27,259 nucleotides of DNA from JBOGEN01 sp050743265 (GCA_050743265.1 JBOGEN010000023.1:1-27259); one strand, 5' to 3'; numbered from the stretch's first letter, positions 7,790 to 15,546 are shown. Made by a program: numbers and translations. Notes: generated from the letters alone by a model not told the origin.

Positions 7790-7815
7790 CGAACAGTCGG
7801 TAACTCGGCTGTTCG
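7790..7815. terminator. hairpin between convergent genes
   Basis: CGAACAG (7790-7796) pairs perfectly with CTGTTCG (7809-7815) across a 12-base loop, in the 121-base gap between the convergent antiporter and YjbR genes. There is no T tract, which is usual for actinobacterial terminators, so assignment is tentative. Confidence 0.35.
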
Positions 7816-7837
7816 CTGAGCGTTGCCCGACGTCACG

Positions 7838-8218
7838 TCAGGTGCCGAGAGCGTCGAAGTGCTCCCGAGCAACGTATTTCGGGACCACCATCGTCCAGGC
7901 GTCCGTTACCAGCTCGGTCATCTCCTCGATATCGAGGGCTGCCGTCCTCACCTCGACCCAGTTGTAACGCATGTCCGCCACGGTCGGGAGCAGAAACTTG
8001 TGCGGTTCGCTTTCGACCAGTGCCGCGCGCTGCTCCTTGGGAAACGCGAAACCCATCAGAGTCTCGTCCCGGGAGAACGACACGTAGACCAGCTGTTTGA
8101 CCCGGAACTTCACTCGATCCCTGATCAGGTGCTCCGTGGTCCTCGGCAGGCTGAGCGCCAATCCTCGTACGTCGTCGACGGTCACCACGGGTGAAGAGTC
8201 TGCCAAAGCCGCGCTCAT
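7838..8218 (-). CDS. MmcQ/YjbR family protein
   Basis: A 126-residue protein of the MmcQ/YjbR (CyaY-like fold) family. Landmarks: VDDVRGLALSLPRTTEH at the start, FRVKQLVYVSFSRDETLMGF in the middle sheet and ADMRYNWVEVRTAALDIEEM before the last helix. These match the usual 'P-x-T-x-E-x-x-x..F-x-V..W-V-x-V-x-L' pattern. Family members are described as possible DNA-binding proteins from a structure, but no function is firmly known. Length is typical. Start ATG 8218 has no obvious ribosome binding site. Confidence 0.82.
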   Translation of the reverse strand: MSAALADSSPVVTVDDVRGLALSLPRTTEHLIRDRVKFRVKQLVYVSFSRDETLMGFAFPKEQRAALVESEPHKFLLPTVADMRYNWVEVRTAALDIEEMTELVTDAWTMVVPKYVAREHFDALGT

Positions 8219-8251
8219 CGCGGCATGGATGCGGTGGCTCTCAGCACGCCC

Positions 8252-8521
8252 CTACGCCTCCGCCAGGACGCGGACGATGCGCAGTGACGCCGAGGGAATC
8301 GCCGCCTCGACTCCTTCGGCCATCGCGTCGGCGCTCGCCTCATCTTCGAGAATGACAAGGGCATGCGCCAAAGTCGCGTCGCCCGGCTCGTGTCCCCAGT
8401 AGCCGCGCACAAACCCTGGCTGCTGACGGACATTGGCAGCGATGTGCCCCAGCTGCTCGCGGTCCAGTTCCTGGTCGACTCGCCAGTTTCCGATAATCGA
8501 ACACGACGTCTCCGGCGAGGT
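8252..8521 (-). pseudogene. decayed antibiotic-biosynthesis-monooxygenase-like fragment
   Basis: A minus-strand frame ending at TAG 8252 reads GNWRVDQELDREQLGHIAAN, VRQQPGFVRGYWGHEPGDAT and LAHALVILEDEASADAMAEG. The 'G-F-x-R-G-Y-W..' and 'A-x-x-L-V-I-x-x-D-E-x-x-A' pattern is that of small ABM-like dimeric alpha/beta barrel proteins. There is no ATG, GTG or TTG at a suitable place: the frame is closed by a TGA at 8524..8522, in the middle of the terminator hairpin of the protease gene. So the N-terminus is missing or altered. A very unusual start (ATT) would be needed for expression. Confidence 0.6.
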
Positions 8522-8544
8522 TCACCGTCGTCGACACGTGAACC
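8519..8544 (-). terminator. nested hairpin downstream of the protease gene
   Basis: GGTTCAC (8519-8525) pairs with GTGAACC (8538-8544), and inside it GTCG (8527-8530) pairs with CGAC (8532-8535), giving a nearly continuous stem. It begins 17 bases after the protease stop codon. No T tract. Best read as the transcription terminator of the protease. Confidence 0.5.
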
Positions 8545-8560
8545 GTAGTGACGGATCCCG

Positions 8561-9394
8561 TTAAATGAACTGCTCCAGGAAGGCCCGTGAGTACGGCGTG
8601 TCGACGCGCTGGTAGCCGGCGGTCGCGTTGCACGCCAACGAGTTCACGAAGGAAGAGTCACCCGCCACGTACGGGCCGAGGAACACCGGCCCGCCGGAGT
8701 CGCCGAAACAGGAGCCGCCCCCGGCCTTGGAGTCGCGGTCGTTGATCTGGAAGGTGACAACCTCGTCCTGCACGGCCTTGAGGTACGACGTGGTGAAGCG
8801 TCGCTCAGGCACGACGATCTGCGACTTCTTCTCACCGATGTCAACGCCATAGCCGACCAGGGTGAACGTCTCGTTCTTGAGCGCCCCCTGGTTGGCGTCG
8901 AGCGTGTCGACCGGCAGCAGGGGCGCCGGCGTGATGCCCGGCCACTTGGAAGTGGCCCGCGCGTCCAGCACCACGACACCTTGGTCGTGCTGCTGGGAGA
9001 CCGACAACTTGCCGGTCCAGCCGGGATCCGGGTGCGCGGTGCCCGTGATGTAGTTCGCGGCGCGGGCCGTGCGCTGCTCCGGCGTGATGCCGGCAGCGAG
9101 CGGGTCGAGGGGCAGGTCGGTGTTGAAGGAGACGTAGACCTCGGTGGCAGGGCTGTCGCCAGTGTCCCCGGTGCAGTGGCCGGCGGTGAGCACCAACGTG
9201 GGCGAGATCAGCGTGCCGGAGCAGCGGAACCGGCCCGACTCGGTGGTGAAGCGGACGACACCGACGTTGGTGTGCACCTCATCGCGCTCCCCGCCGGTGA
9301 TCGCCGCGGCCGGCTGCGCGGTGAGCACTACGGCAACGAAAGGCAGCAGAGCGCCGAACAACCCACCGACAAGACCGATCCGATACCGCCTCAC
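8561..9394 (-). CDS. secreted trypsin-like serine protease (S1)
   Basis: A 277-residue S1 family protease. Residues 1-31 form a Sec signal peptide: MRRYRIG, a hydrophobic core LVGGLFGALLPFVAVVL and the cleavage region AQPAAA. The mature protein begins ITGGERDEV, like the I-V-G-G neo-N-terminus of trypsins. Triad: H73 in LTAGHC, D137 in QQHDQGVVVLD and S233 in CFGDSGGPVF. The 'RCSGTLISPTLVLTAGHC' stretch gives the usual disulphide. GTG 9394 is chosen because AGGA lies 8 bases upstream and the signal peptide begins there; an upstream ATG (9475) would add a Cys-rich, non-signal stretch. Exported; substrate unknown. Confidence 0.88.
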   Translation of the reverse strand: MRRYRIGLVGGLFGALLPFVAVVLTAQPAAAITGGERDEVHTNVGVVRFTTESGRFRCSGTLISPTLVLTAGHCTGDTGDSPATEVYVSFNTDLPLDPLAAGITPEQRTARAANYITGTAHPDPGWTGKLSVSQQHDQGVVVLDARATSKWPGITPAPLLPVDTLDANQGALKNETFTLVGYGVDIGEKKSQIVVPERRFTTSYLKAVQDEVVTFQINDRDSKAGGGSCFGDSGGPVFLGPYVAGDSSFVNSLACNATAGYQRVDTPYSRAFLEQFI

Positions 9395-9741
9395 CGCGCA
9401 AGTCCTCTCATCCAACGAGCAAGCGCAGTATGGCCAGCCCCGGCGCACGCTGCAACGGTGCACCAGCAGTCCCACCGGACCGTGACGGACGAGAAGCGGT
9501 CAGTGACGGCGCCCGCGCGTCACATCGGCGACCGGGTGAGTGCCCTCGTGAACGGGATCGCCGGTGACGGCCCAGAACTCATGCCGTCCTCATAGGCAGG
9601 CGGGCCTCCTTCGGGATGGATCACCGCGACAGCGCTACGGCGGTGGCCTCGTGCCCCGAGGCAGGCACTGGTACGCGTACAGGCGGTGCTGACCACTCGT
9701 CGCGCCGACGAAACGGCACGCCGGCAAGGAGGAGCCACGTC
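9395..9741. other. intergenic region between sigma factor and protease
   Basis: No gene recognised in 347 bases. The protease ribosome binding site lies at its left edge. GTGACG (9503-9508) faces CGTCAC (9518-9523) as a 6-base inverted repeat, and GTGACGG recurs at 9482-9488 and 9503-9509, possible regulatory words for the protease. Nothing else supportable. Confidence 0.35.
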
Positions 9742-10971
9742 CTAGCCGTGGGTGCGGAGCATGCGCAAACGTGTGGTGAAGAGTCGCCGTTCGGCGGTGC
9801 TGCGTGTGCGTCGGAGTGCTTCGCGGTACGCCTCGGCGGCACGCTCGGTGTCGCCGTGCAGCTCGTGCAGCCGTGCGGTGACGGCGGGCAGTTGCGCGCT
9901 GCGCGGCATCCGGTCGGCGACGTCGTTCACTGTCCGGAGAGCGACCTCGGGACCGAACACCATTGCCTCGACCACAGCCCGGTTCAGCGTCACGGCAGGG
10001 TTGTTCGGGGTCACCTGCTCAAGCATCCGGTAGAGGACGAGAATCTCGCGCCAGTCGGTCTCGGAGGTGCAGGGCGCCTGCGCGTGGAGAGCGGCGATAC
10101 AGGCCTGAAGCAGGTACGGGCCCGGCTTCGCGCCGGGCGCGGCGGCCTCGACCAGAGCAACGCCCTCGGTGATCTTTCGTGCGTCCCAACGGGTTCGGTC
10201 CTGCTCGTCGAGCGGGATCAGGCCGCCGGCAGGCGAGATGCGTGCCGGCTGCCGCGCCTCGGTCAGGAGCAGGAGCGCCAGCATCCCCGTCGCCTCCGTA
10301 TCGTCACCGACCGTTCCATGCACCATGCGGGTCAGTCGGATGGCTTCGGCCGCGAGGTCGACGTCGTGGGCGGGCTCACCGCTGGCGGTGTGGTGCGCCT
10401 CGGTGAACATCACGTAGAGGACGGTCAGGACTGGGTCGAGCCGCTCGGTCGGTGAGCGTGGCTGCGGCAGCGTGGTGCTGAGGTCCTGCAGCCGCCGCTT
10501 GGCGCGGGTGATCCGCTGGGCGATGGTCGCGACGGGCAGCTGGTAGGCGCTGGCGATCTGCTCCGTCGTCAGCCCGGCGACGGCTCGAAGCGTGAGGGCA
10601 ACCTGCATCGGGCGCGGGAGGTCCGGGTGGCAGCACAGCTCGAGCAGGCGCACGCTGTCGTCGGTATGAGTCGTGACCGCGTCCGCGAGCGGATGGGCCA
10701 GCCGGGCGTGGTGTTCCTCACGCCCACGGCGACGGACCTCGCTGCGCACAAGGTCGACGTAGCGGCGGCGGGCCGCAGTGACCAGCCACGCAACGGGGTC
10801 GTCGGGTGTCCCGTCGGTCCACTGCTTGTGCGCATCGAGCAAGGCCTCCTGCACGGCGTCCTCGCACGCATCGAGCTGATCCGCGCCGTAGTGGCGCACG
10901 AGCCGGCCGAGGATCTGCGCCGTGACCTCGGGGCGCAGGTCCTCGACCGACCTGATCGGCATCTGGCTCAC
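9742..10971 (-). CDS. ECF42-type RNA polymerase sigma factor with C-terminal TPR-like domain
   Basis: A 409-residue ECF sigma factor of the long type. Residues 15-85 are sigma region 2 (ACEDAVQEALLDAHKQW, then WLVTAARRRYVDLVRSEVRR, the -10 contacting helix). Residues 125-165 are region 4 (VAGLTTEQIASAYQLPVATI then AQRITRAKRRL). From about 175 follows the ~230-residue C-terminal domain (DUF6596 plus TPR-like), beginning RLDPVLTVLYVMFTEAHH. This architecture defines ECF42, whose members lack an anti-sigma and are linked to DGPF proteins. GTG 10971 overlaps the stop of the upstream DGPF gene (GTGA), so translation is coupled. In this group the C-terminal domain is thought to control activity. 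Confidence 0.9.
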   Translation of the reverse strand: MSQMPIRSVEDLRPEVTAQILGRLVRHYGADQLDACEDAVQEALLDAHKQWTDGTPDDPVAWLVTAARRRYVDLVRSEVRRRGREEHHARLAHPLADAVTTHTDDSVRLLELCCHPDLPRPMQVALTLRAVAGLTTEQIASAYQLPVATIAQRITRAKRRLQDLSTTLPQPRSPTERLDPVLTVLYVMFTEAHHTASGEPAHDVDLAAEAIRLTRMVHGTVGDDTEATGMLALLLLTEARQPARISPAGGLIPLDEQDRTRWDARKITEGVALVEAAAPGAKPGPYLLQACIAALHAQAPCTSETDWREILVLYRMLEQVTPNNPAVTLNRAVVEAMVFGPEVALRTVNDVADRMPRSAQLPAVTARLHELHGDTERAAEAYREALRRTRSTAERRLFTTRLRMLRTHG

Positions 10972-11336
10972 ATGTCGGCCCCGGCCGAGAACATCACCGG
11001 CCGGATCTCCAGGGCCATGCCGTCGATCTGTGCGTCGGGGATCATCGTCGCCAGCTCGACCGCGCGCGCCCGGTCCTCGACGTCGACCAGGTAGTACCCG
11101 CCCATGAACTCCTTGGTCTCTGCGAACGGGCCATCGGTCACCTCCGGCGAACCTGCCTTGCCGCGCACCACCACGGACTGGCTCGGGTCGGCCAGCGCGT
11201 TCGTCGCCAGAAACTCGCCGGACTCCTTCGTGGCCTCCATGAACGCGTGGTGGCCGGACTGGATCCGCTGCCCCTCCTCCTCGCTGAGTCCCTCGAGCAC
11301 GCTGGGGTCGACCTGCATCAGGATCACGTACTTCAT
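10968..11336 (-). CDS. YCII / DGPF family protein
   Basis: A 122-residue YCII-related protein with a dimeric ferredoxin-like fold. It starts MKYVILMQVDPSV and contains the eponymous motif TDGPFAETKEFMGGYYLV (D68-G69-P70-F71). Its stop overlaps the start of the ECF42 gene by 4 bases, with DGPF first, as usual for this pair. DGPF proteins are conserved partners of ECF42 sigma factors but their biochemical role is not settled. ATG 11336 has a strong ribosome binding site (GGAGGGAG, 6 bases upstream). The promoter should lie within the relic-containing gap upstream. Confidence 0.88.
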   Translation of the reverse strand: MKYVILMQVDPSVLEGLSEEEGQRIQSGHHAFMEATKESGEFLATNALADPSQSVVVRGKAGSPEVTDGPFAETKEFMGGYYLVDVEDRARAVELATMIPDAQIDGMALEIRPVMFSAGADM

Positions 11337-11414
11337 GTTCCGCTCCCTCCTGCGACGCCGGATGACGTCACCCCCTGGTCGTCACCCGCGAGTGGAACTC
11401 GACAGCGCCTGGCA

Positions 11415-11640
11415 TCACTCTTCCACCACCCGTGGTTCGGACACCGCGGCGAACTGCTCACCCGAGAGCGGCACGACGTACGACTCGACCACGCACGCAC
11501 GTCCGTCTCGGAACGTGAAGACGTCCGAGAAGGCCGCGTGCAGGACGCCGCCGTCAGGTCGGGGAGCCCACACCTCACGAGAACCACCACGGTGTCACCG
11601 ATTCGACACAGGCATCCGATTCTTCGGTGCCGAGATGTCG
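11415..11640 (-). pseudogene. frameshifted SnoaL/NTF2-like protein relic
   Basis: On the minus strand the frame ending at TGA 11417..11415 reads REVWAPRPDGGVLHAAFSDV, FTFRDGRACVVESYVVPLSG and EQFAAVSEPRVVEE, the C-terminal beta sheet of a SnoaL-like (nuclear transport factor 2 fold) protein. Just upstream this frame meets a stop, but a neighbouring frame reads RIGDTVVVLVR, which is the strand that should precede it. So a one- or two-base indel near 11575-11580 split the gene. No intact N-terminal half or start was found. It lies between the DGPF gene and the FAD monooxygenase. SnoaL proteins are often annotated near ECF and hydroxylase genes, but this copy looks dead. Confidence 0.6.
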
Positions 11641-11807
11641 GAGGCACCTGTCCGGGGCCTGCGCGGCTTGCCGCCAGTGTGACGCCCTATTGACACCGAA
11701 TGCCCCCGCCCGCAGGCTTGGGCGTCACCCAGCCGACCGCTCAGCGGACAGTTGTCCGGTCATCGCACGCGGGGATGCCGACCGGCGGGACCTGAGGGAG
11801 AACAGCC
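11641..11807. promoter_or_regulatory. candidate operator upstream of the FAD monooxygenase
   Basis: CGGACA (11745-11750) and TGTCCG (11753-11758) form a perfect 6+6 palindrome with a GT spacer, centred 57 bases before the ATG. TTGACA occurs at 11690-11695 as a possible -35 but no good -10 follows at 17 bases. GGGAG 7 bases before ATG 11808 is the ribosome binding site. Confidence 0.4.
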
Positions 11808-13439
11808 ATGGAGGAGCGTCGGATCCCCGTCCTCGTCGTCGGGGGCAGCCTGGTCGGCCTGTCCACGTCGGTTCTTCTCGCCTCGTACGGAGTGCCGCAC
11901 CTGGTGGTCGAAGGGCACGCGGGTACGGCGATCCATCCCCGTGCGGCCTCGTTCCACCAGCGGACCATGGAGATCTTCCGATCCGTCGGGCTGCAGAGGG
12001 CCGTCGAGCACGCCGCTGCCCGGGAGTTCAGACAGAACGGCGCGATCATCGCCGTCGAGAGCCTGGGCGGCAAGGAGCTCACGTACTTCTACCGGTCGTA
12101 CAACGACGGGGTCGAAGGGCTCAGTCCCACCTCACGGCTCTTCCTCACCCAGGTGGGGCTGGAACCCCTCCTCCGCGACCAGGCGGCGCGACTCGGGGCG
12201 GAGCACCTGTTCGGCGCTGACCTCGTGTCGTTCGAGCAGCACGACGACCATGTCGTCTCCCTGATCCGCCCTCGTGACGAACGCCCTGAGCAGGTCGTCA
12301 CGTCCGACTACCTCGTGGCAGCCGACGGCGCGCACAGCGCGGTGCGTGAACAACTCGGCATCCCGATGAGCGGACGCGGGACCTTCGCCGACTGCGTGAC
12401 CATCTACTTCCGGTCGGACGTCAACGATCTCCTCGGTGACCGGAACCTGAGCGTCGTCTACGTGAACCATCCGGAGCTGCTCGGCTTCTTCCGGTTCTCG
12501 TTCGACGGCGACGCGGGGTTCCTCGCCGTTTTCGCCACCTTCGACGCGGACGGCGCCCGCAGTACGGACGTCGCGCAGGACGTCTCCGCCGAGCGTTGCA
12601 CGGAGCTCGTACGCACGGCGCTGGGGGCGAAACCCGACCACCCCATCGCCATCGAGAGCGTCCAACGCTGGAGCGCGAGCGCGGCCACGGCGGAGTCCTT
12701 TCACCGAGGCAGGGTGTTCCTCGCCGGAGACTCCGCGCACGTGATGCCGCCGACGGGCGGGTTCGGTGGCAACACCGGCGTTGCCGACGCGCACAACCTT
12801 GCGTGGAAGCTCGCCTACACCGTCAAGGGCGTCGCGGGACCCGGGCTCCTCGACACGTACGACGCCGAGCGTCGGCCGATCGGGGCAGTCACCGTGGAGC
12901 AGGCATACACGCGCTACGTGACGAGGGTCGACCCCTCACTCCCCCAGGACGACCTGATGCCTCCGCTCGACGATGCCGCGATCGAGCTCGGTGCGATCAA
13001 CCGCTCCACAGCCGTGCGGTCGGACGAGGAGCCCACGGACACGCTCGACGACCCCCACGCATGCCGCTGGACCGTGGGCGCACGCGTGCCGCACGTCCCC
13101 GTCTCCCGGGACGGCACCGAGACCTCCAGCCTCGACGTGCCGGGCCGTGGCTTTGCCGTCCTCGTCACGGAGGAGCACCAGGCCTGGAGAGACGCGGCTG
13201 CGGACGTGGAGCAGGCGTACGGCGTCCCTGTCTCCGTGGAGGCGATCGACCCCCGTGACGTGGGCGAGGTGGGCCCTGCGTCGTCGGGCGGTGCAGACAC
13301 GTCCGTGACGTCCTGGCGGGGAGCCGCGTTGGTACGCCCGGACGGCGTGCTGGCGTGGAAGCCTGACCGGCCCGCCCGTGAGGCAGCGCACCGGCTCGCT
13401 GGAGTCGTGTCGGAAATCCTCTGCGTCCAGGGGCGGTAA
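11808..13439 (+). CDS. FAD-dependent aromatic monooxygenase (PHBH / polyketide hydroxylase type)
   Basis: A 543-residue group A flavoprotein hydroxylase. The N-terminal Rossmann motif is PVLVVGGSLVGLSTSVLLA (G-x-G-x-x-G variant GGSLVG). The middle NADPH/FAD motif is VAADGAHSAVREQLG (DG motif), and the second FAD motif is VFLAGDSAHVMPPTGGFGGN, followed by TGVADAHNLAWKLA. The C-terminal ~150 residues form the thioredoxin-like domain of the PgaE/MtmOIV/RebC-like aromatic polyketide hydroxylases, ending with RGAALVRPDGVLAWKPDRPA. It should hydroxylate or oxygenate an aromatic compound with NAD(P)H and O2. No polyketide synthase is near, so catabolic or detoxifying use is as likely as biosynthesis. 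Confidence 0.9.
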   Translation: MEERRIPVLVVGGSLVGLSTSVLLASYGVPHLVVEGHAGTAIHPRAASFHQRTMEIFRSVGLQRAVEHAAAREFRQNGAIIAVESLGGKELTYFYRSYNDGVEGLSPTSRLFLTQVGLEPLLRDQAARLGAEHLFGADLVSFEQHDDHVVSLIRPRDERPEQVVTSDYLVAADGAHSAVREQLGIPMSGRGTFADCVTIYFRSDVNDLLGDRNLSVVYVNHPELLGFFRFSFDGDAGFLAVFATFDADGARSTDVAQDVSAERCTELVRTALGAKPDHPIAIESVQRWSASAATAESFHRGRVFLAGDSAHVMPPTGGFGGNTGVADAHNLAWKLAYTVKGVAGPGLLDTYDAERRPIGAVTVEQAYTRYVTRVDPSLPQDDLMPPLDDAAIELGAINRSTAVRSDEEPTDTLDDPHACRWTVGARVPHVPVSRDGTETSSLDVPGRGFAVLVTEEHQAWRDAAADVEQAYGVPVSVEAIDPRDVGEVGPASSGGADTSVTSWRGAALVRPDGVLAWKPDRPAREAAHRLAGVVSEILCVQGR

Positions 13440-13491
13440 GGCGTTCGTTCGCCGTGCTTGCGACGTGGAGCGCCATCAGAGCGGCACAGCT

Positions 13492-13836
13492 TCAGCGAGG
13501 GTCGCCCTCGTCGTAGGACAGCTCGTCGTGCACCTTTGGCTCCTGCGGCGACAGCCAGCGGCGCAGTAGCCCGCCCATGGCGGCGCCGATCACCGGCCAG
13601 GGGAGCCAGACGATCGGGCCGAAGATCAGCGTCGACCGCAGCGCGTCGAGTGCCCCGGCCCGCGCCGTCAGGGGTACGGGAGGCGCGTCGCCAGCGAGGA
13701 TGAACACCCCGGCGGACTCCGCCCGACGGGCTCCGTCGGGCATGGCGACGACGAGGATCCCCAGCAGCCCGACGAGCAGGGCGAGGAACCCGTACTCGAG
13801 GCCGGACCGGAAAGACGCCCCGACATCCGCGCCGGG
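13492..13836 (-). CDS. small membrane protein, start unclear or frameshifted
   Basis: The minus-strand frame ending at 13492 reads hydrophobic sequence well before its first ATG (13743): SFRSGLEYGFLALLVGLLGI then LVVAMPDGARRAESAG, a periplasmic-looking loop, a second hydrophobic stretch LIFGPIVWLPWPVIGAAMGG and a charged tail LLRRWLSPQEPKVHDELSYD. The first helix lies upstream of the ATG, so the annotated start is too short; but no ATG, GTG or TTG exists in this frame upstream of it before a stop near 13965. An ATG in another frame (near 13830, reading MSG) would fit if one base were inserted. Two helices and a C-terminal charged tail are clear; family unknown. Confidence 0.5.
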   Translation of the reverse strand, partial: PGADVGASFRSGLEYGFLALLVGLLGILVVAMPDGARRAESAGVFILAGDAPPVPLTARAGALDALRSTLIFGPIVWLPWPVIGAAMGGLLRRWLSPQEPKVHDELSYDEGDPR

Positions 13837-13940
13837 AAGTCGTGACCGACCGCCGCCGCCAAGCGCGGCCTCCGCCAGGACCGCAACTCTTGCCGGCGCC
13901 GGGCGTACCGGATGCCTTACCGGCGTGCGAGGGTGACGGG

Positions 13941-14903
13941 GTGGGCGGGGACGAGGTGCGGGACGACGTTCGTCTCACGAACCTGGACCAGCCGCTCTTC
14001 GACGGGGCGCAGGCCACCAAACGGCAGCTCGTCGACTATCTCGACGCCGCGGCGGAGCAAATCCTGCCCGCGCTCCGGGGGCGGCCGCTGTCGGTGACCC
14101 GCGTGCTGCGCGGCCAGCGGCCGTTCATGCAGAAGAACCTGCCGAAGTACGCCCCGCCGTGGCTTCACCGGGTCACGCTGTGGGCGGAGTCGTCACACCG
14201 CGAGGTGACGTACGCGCTCTGCGAAGACCGCCGCTCGGTGCTGTGGTTCGCGAACCAGCGCGCCGTCGAGTACCACCCCACCCTGGTCCGCGCCGAAGGC
14301 TTGGACAGACCCACCCACCTGGTGCTCGACATCGACCCTCCGGAGGGCAGCCCGTTCCAGAGGGCGGTCGGCGCTACACATCTCGTGGGCCAGGCGCTGG
14401 CCGATGTGGGGATGGCGGGCGCGGTCAAGACCAGCGGCGCCAAGGGGCTGCACGTGTTCGTCCCTCTCACGGACACGCCCGTCGAGGACGCCGCAGCGGC
14501 GACCCGGGCGCTCGCGGCGCGCGCCGAGCGGTTGGATCCGGGTCTGGCGACGACGGCGTACATCCGGGAGGACCGCGGCGGCAAGGTCTTCCTCGACTCC
14601 ACGCGTGCCGGCGGGGCGACAGTGGTGGCGGCGTACAGCCCGCGCGTGCGGCCCGGGACGCCGGTGTCGTTCCCGGTGGCCTGGGAGGACCTGGACCAGG
14701 TGACTCCCACGGACTTCACGGTACGCAACGCGGCTGCGCTGCTCGCCGAGTCAGACCCGTGGGCGGAGCTGATGCCGGCGCCGCAACCGCTCGCCCGGGT
14801 GCTGATCGAGGAGGGGCGGGAGATCCCCGTGGCCCGCGTACAGGCGATGCACGAGGGGAAGCGGCGGGCGCGTGCCCGTCGCGAGGCGGCCGAGGACGCC
14901 TGA
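13941..14903 (+). CDS. stand-alone LigD-type DNA polymerase domain (NHEJ primase-polymerase)
   Basis: A 320-residue protein of the archaeo-eukaryotic primase superfamily corresponding to the polymerase (PolDom) part of bacterial LigD, which fills gaps at double-strand breaks and prefers ribonucleotides. Motif I is HLVLDIDPPEGS with metal-binding D130 and D132; motif II is VKTSGAKGLHVFVPL with S165 and H171; motif III is GGKVFLDST with D219. The N-terminus RLTNLDQPLFDGAQATKRQL and the VTRVLRGQRPFMQKNLPKYA segment are typical. GTG 13941 is chosen because GAGGG lies 7 bases upstream; an in-frame ATG at 13842 would add proline-rich sequence. No ligase, nuclease or ku gene is adjacent. Confidence 0.9.
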   Translation: MGGDEVRDDVRLTNLDQPLFDGAQATKRQLVDYLDAAAEQILPALRGRPLSVTRVLRGQRPFMQKNLPKYAPPWLHRVTLWAESSHREVTYALCEDRRSVLWFANQRAVEYHPTLVRAEGLDRPTHLVLDIDPPEGSPFQRAVGATHLVGQALADVGMAGAVKTSGAKGLHVFVPLTDTPVEDAAAATRALAARAERLDPGLATTAYIREDRGGKVFLDSTRAGGATVVAAYSPRVRPGTPVSFPVAWEDLDQVTPTDFTVRNAAALLAESDPWAELMPAPQPLARVLIEEGREIPVARVQAMHEGKRRARARREAAEDA

Positions 14904-14909
14904 CCAGGG

Positions 14910-15488
14910 TCAGCGCAGGTCCAGCCGCATGAGCACGCGGGGGAACCCCCCGGAGACCGAGGTCGTGTCCGCGGCCTTGGCGAAGCCGGCCCTCTCGAAG
15001 AGTCCACGGGTGCCCACGTAGGCCATCGTGGGGTCGACCTTCTTGCCCCGGTTGTCCACCGGATACCCCTCGATCGCCGGCGCACCGCGTGACCGCGCGT
15101 ACGCCACGGCGCCCTCGAGCAGGGCATGCGAGACGCCCTTCCCGCGGTGCCCGGGACGCACGCGGATGCACCACACCGACCAGACGGGCAGCTCGTCGAC
15201 GTGCGGGATCTTCGTGGACCGGGCGAACGGGAGCTCCGCCCGGGGTGCGACGGCGGCCCACCCGACGACCTCGTCGTCCTCGTAGCCCAGGACGCCCGGC
15301 GCCACGGTGCGGGAGCAGAGCTTCCTGACGTACGCGCCCCGTGCAGGGCCGACGAGCTCTCGGTTCGTCCTCGAGTCGAGCCGGTGGCTCAGGCACCAGC
15401 ACACGGAGGACTCGGGGTTCCTGGGCCCCAGCATGGTCGCGACGTCGTCGAACCGCGCGGCTGTCGCCGGCTCGACCTCGATGCTCAC
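14910..15488 (-). CDS. GNAT family N-acetyltransferase
   Basis: A 192-residue GNAT acetyltransferase. The acetyl-CoA pyrophosphate loop is at residues 109-118, RVRPGHRGKG, followed by the helix VSHALLEGAVAYARSRGAPA. Beta strands VLGYEDDEVVGWAAVAPR and WSVWCIRVRP come before it, and YVGTRGLFERAGF is the usual motif B region. The N-terminal SVCWCLSHRL segment, with two cysteines, is typical of the subgroup annotated as 'GNAT, WCL motif' in actinobacteria. Start is GTG 15488. It is convergent with the LigD-pol gene (6-base gap) and downstream of katG, separated from it by a strong terminator. Acceptor unknown. Confidence 0.85.
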   Translation of the reverse strand: MSIEVEPATAARFDDVATMLGPRNPESSVCWCLSHRLDSRTNRELVGPARGAYVRKLCSRTVAPGVLGYEDDEVVGWAAVAPRAELPFARSTKIPHVDELPVWSVWCIRVRPGHRGKGVSHALLEGAVAYARSRGAPAIEGYPVDNRGKKVDPTMAYVGTRGLFERAGFAKAADTTSVSGGFPRVLMRLDLR

Positions 15489-15509
15489 GCAAACCCCAGG
15501 CAGTGACGG

Positions 15510-15541
15510 AAGGCCCCGGTCACCTCGGCGACCGGGGCCTT
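15510..15541 (-). terminator. strong 12-bp hairpin terminator after katG
   Basis: AAGGCCCCGGTC (15510-15521) pairs perfectly with GACCGGGGCCTT (15530-15541) across an 8-base loop. It lies 6 bases after the katG stop and before the GNAT start. The sequence reads similarly on both strands, and ends in TT/AA only. Confidence 0.8.
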
Positions 15542-15546
15542 TCGCA

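Noticed and set aside
9520..9738. Small genes in the gap between sigma factor and protease
   Set aside because: Frames are Arg/Ser/Pro-rich with no ribosome binding site or recognisable text on either strand.
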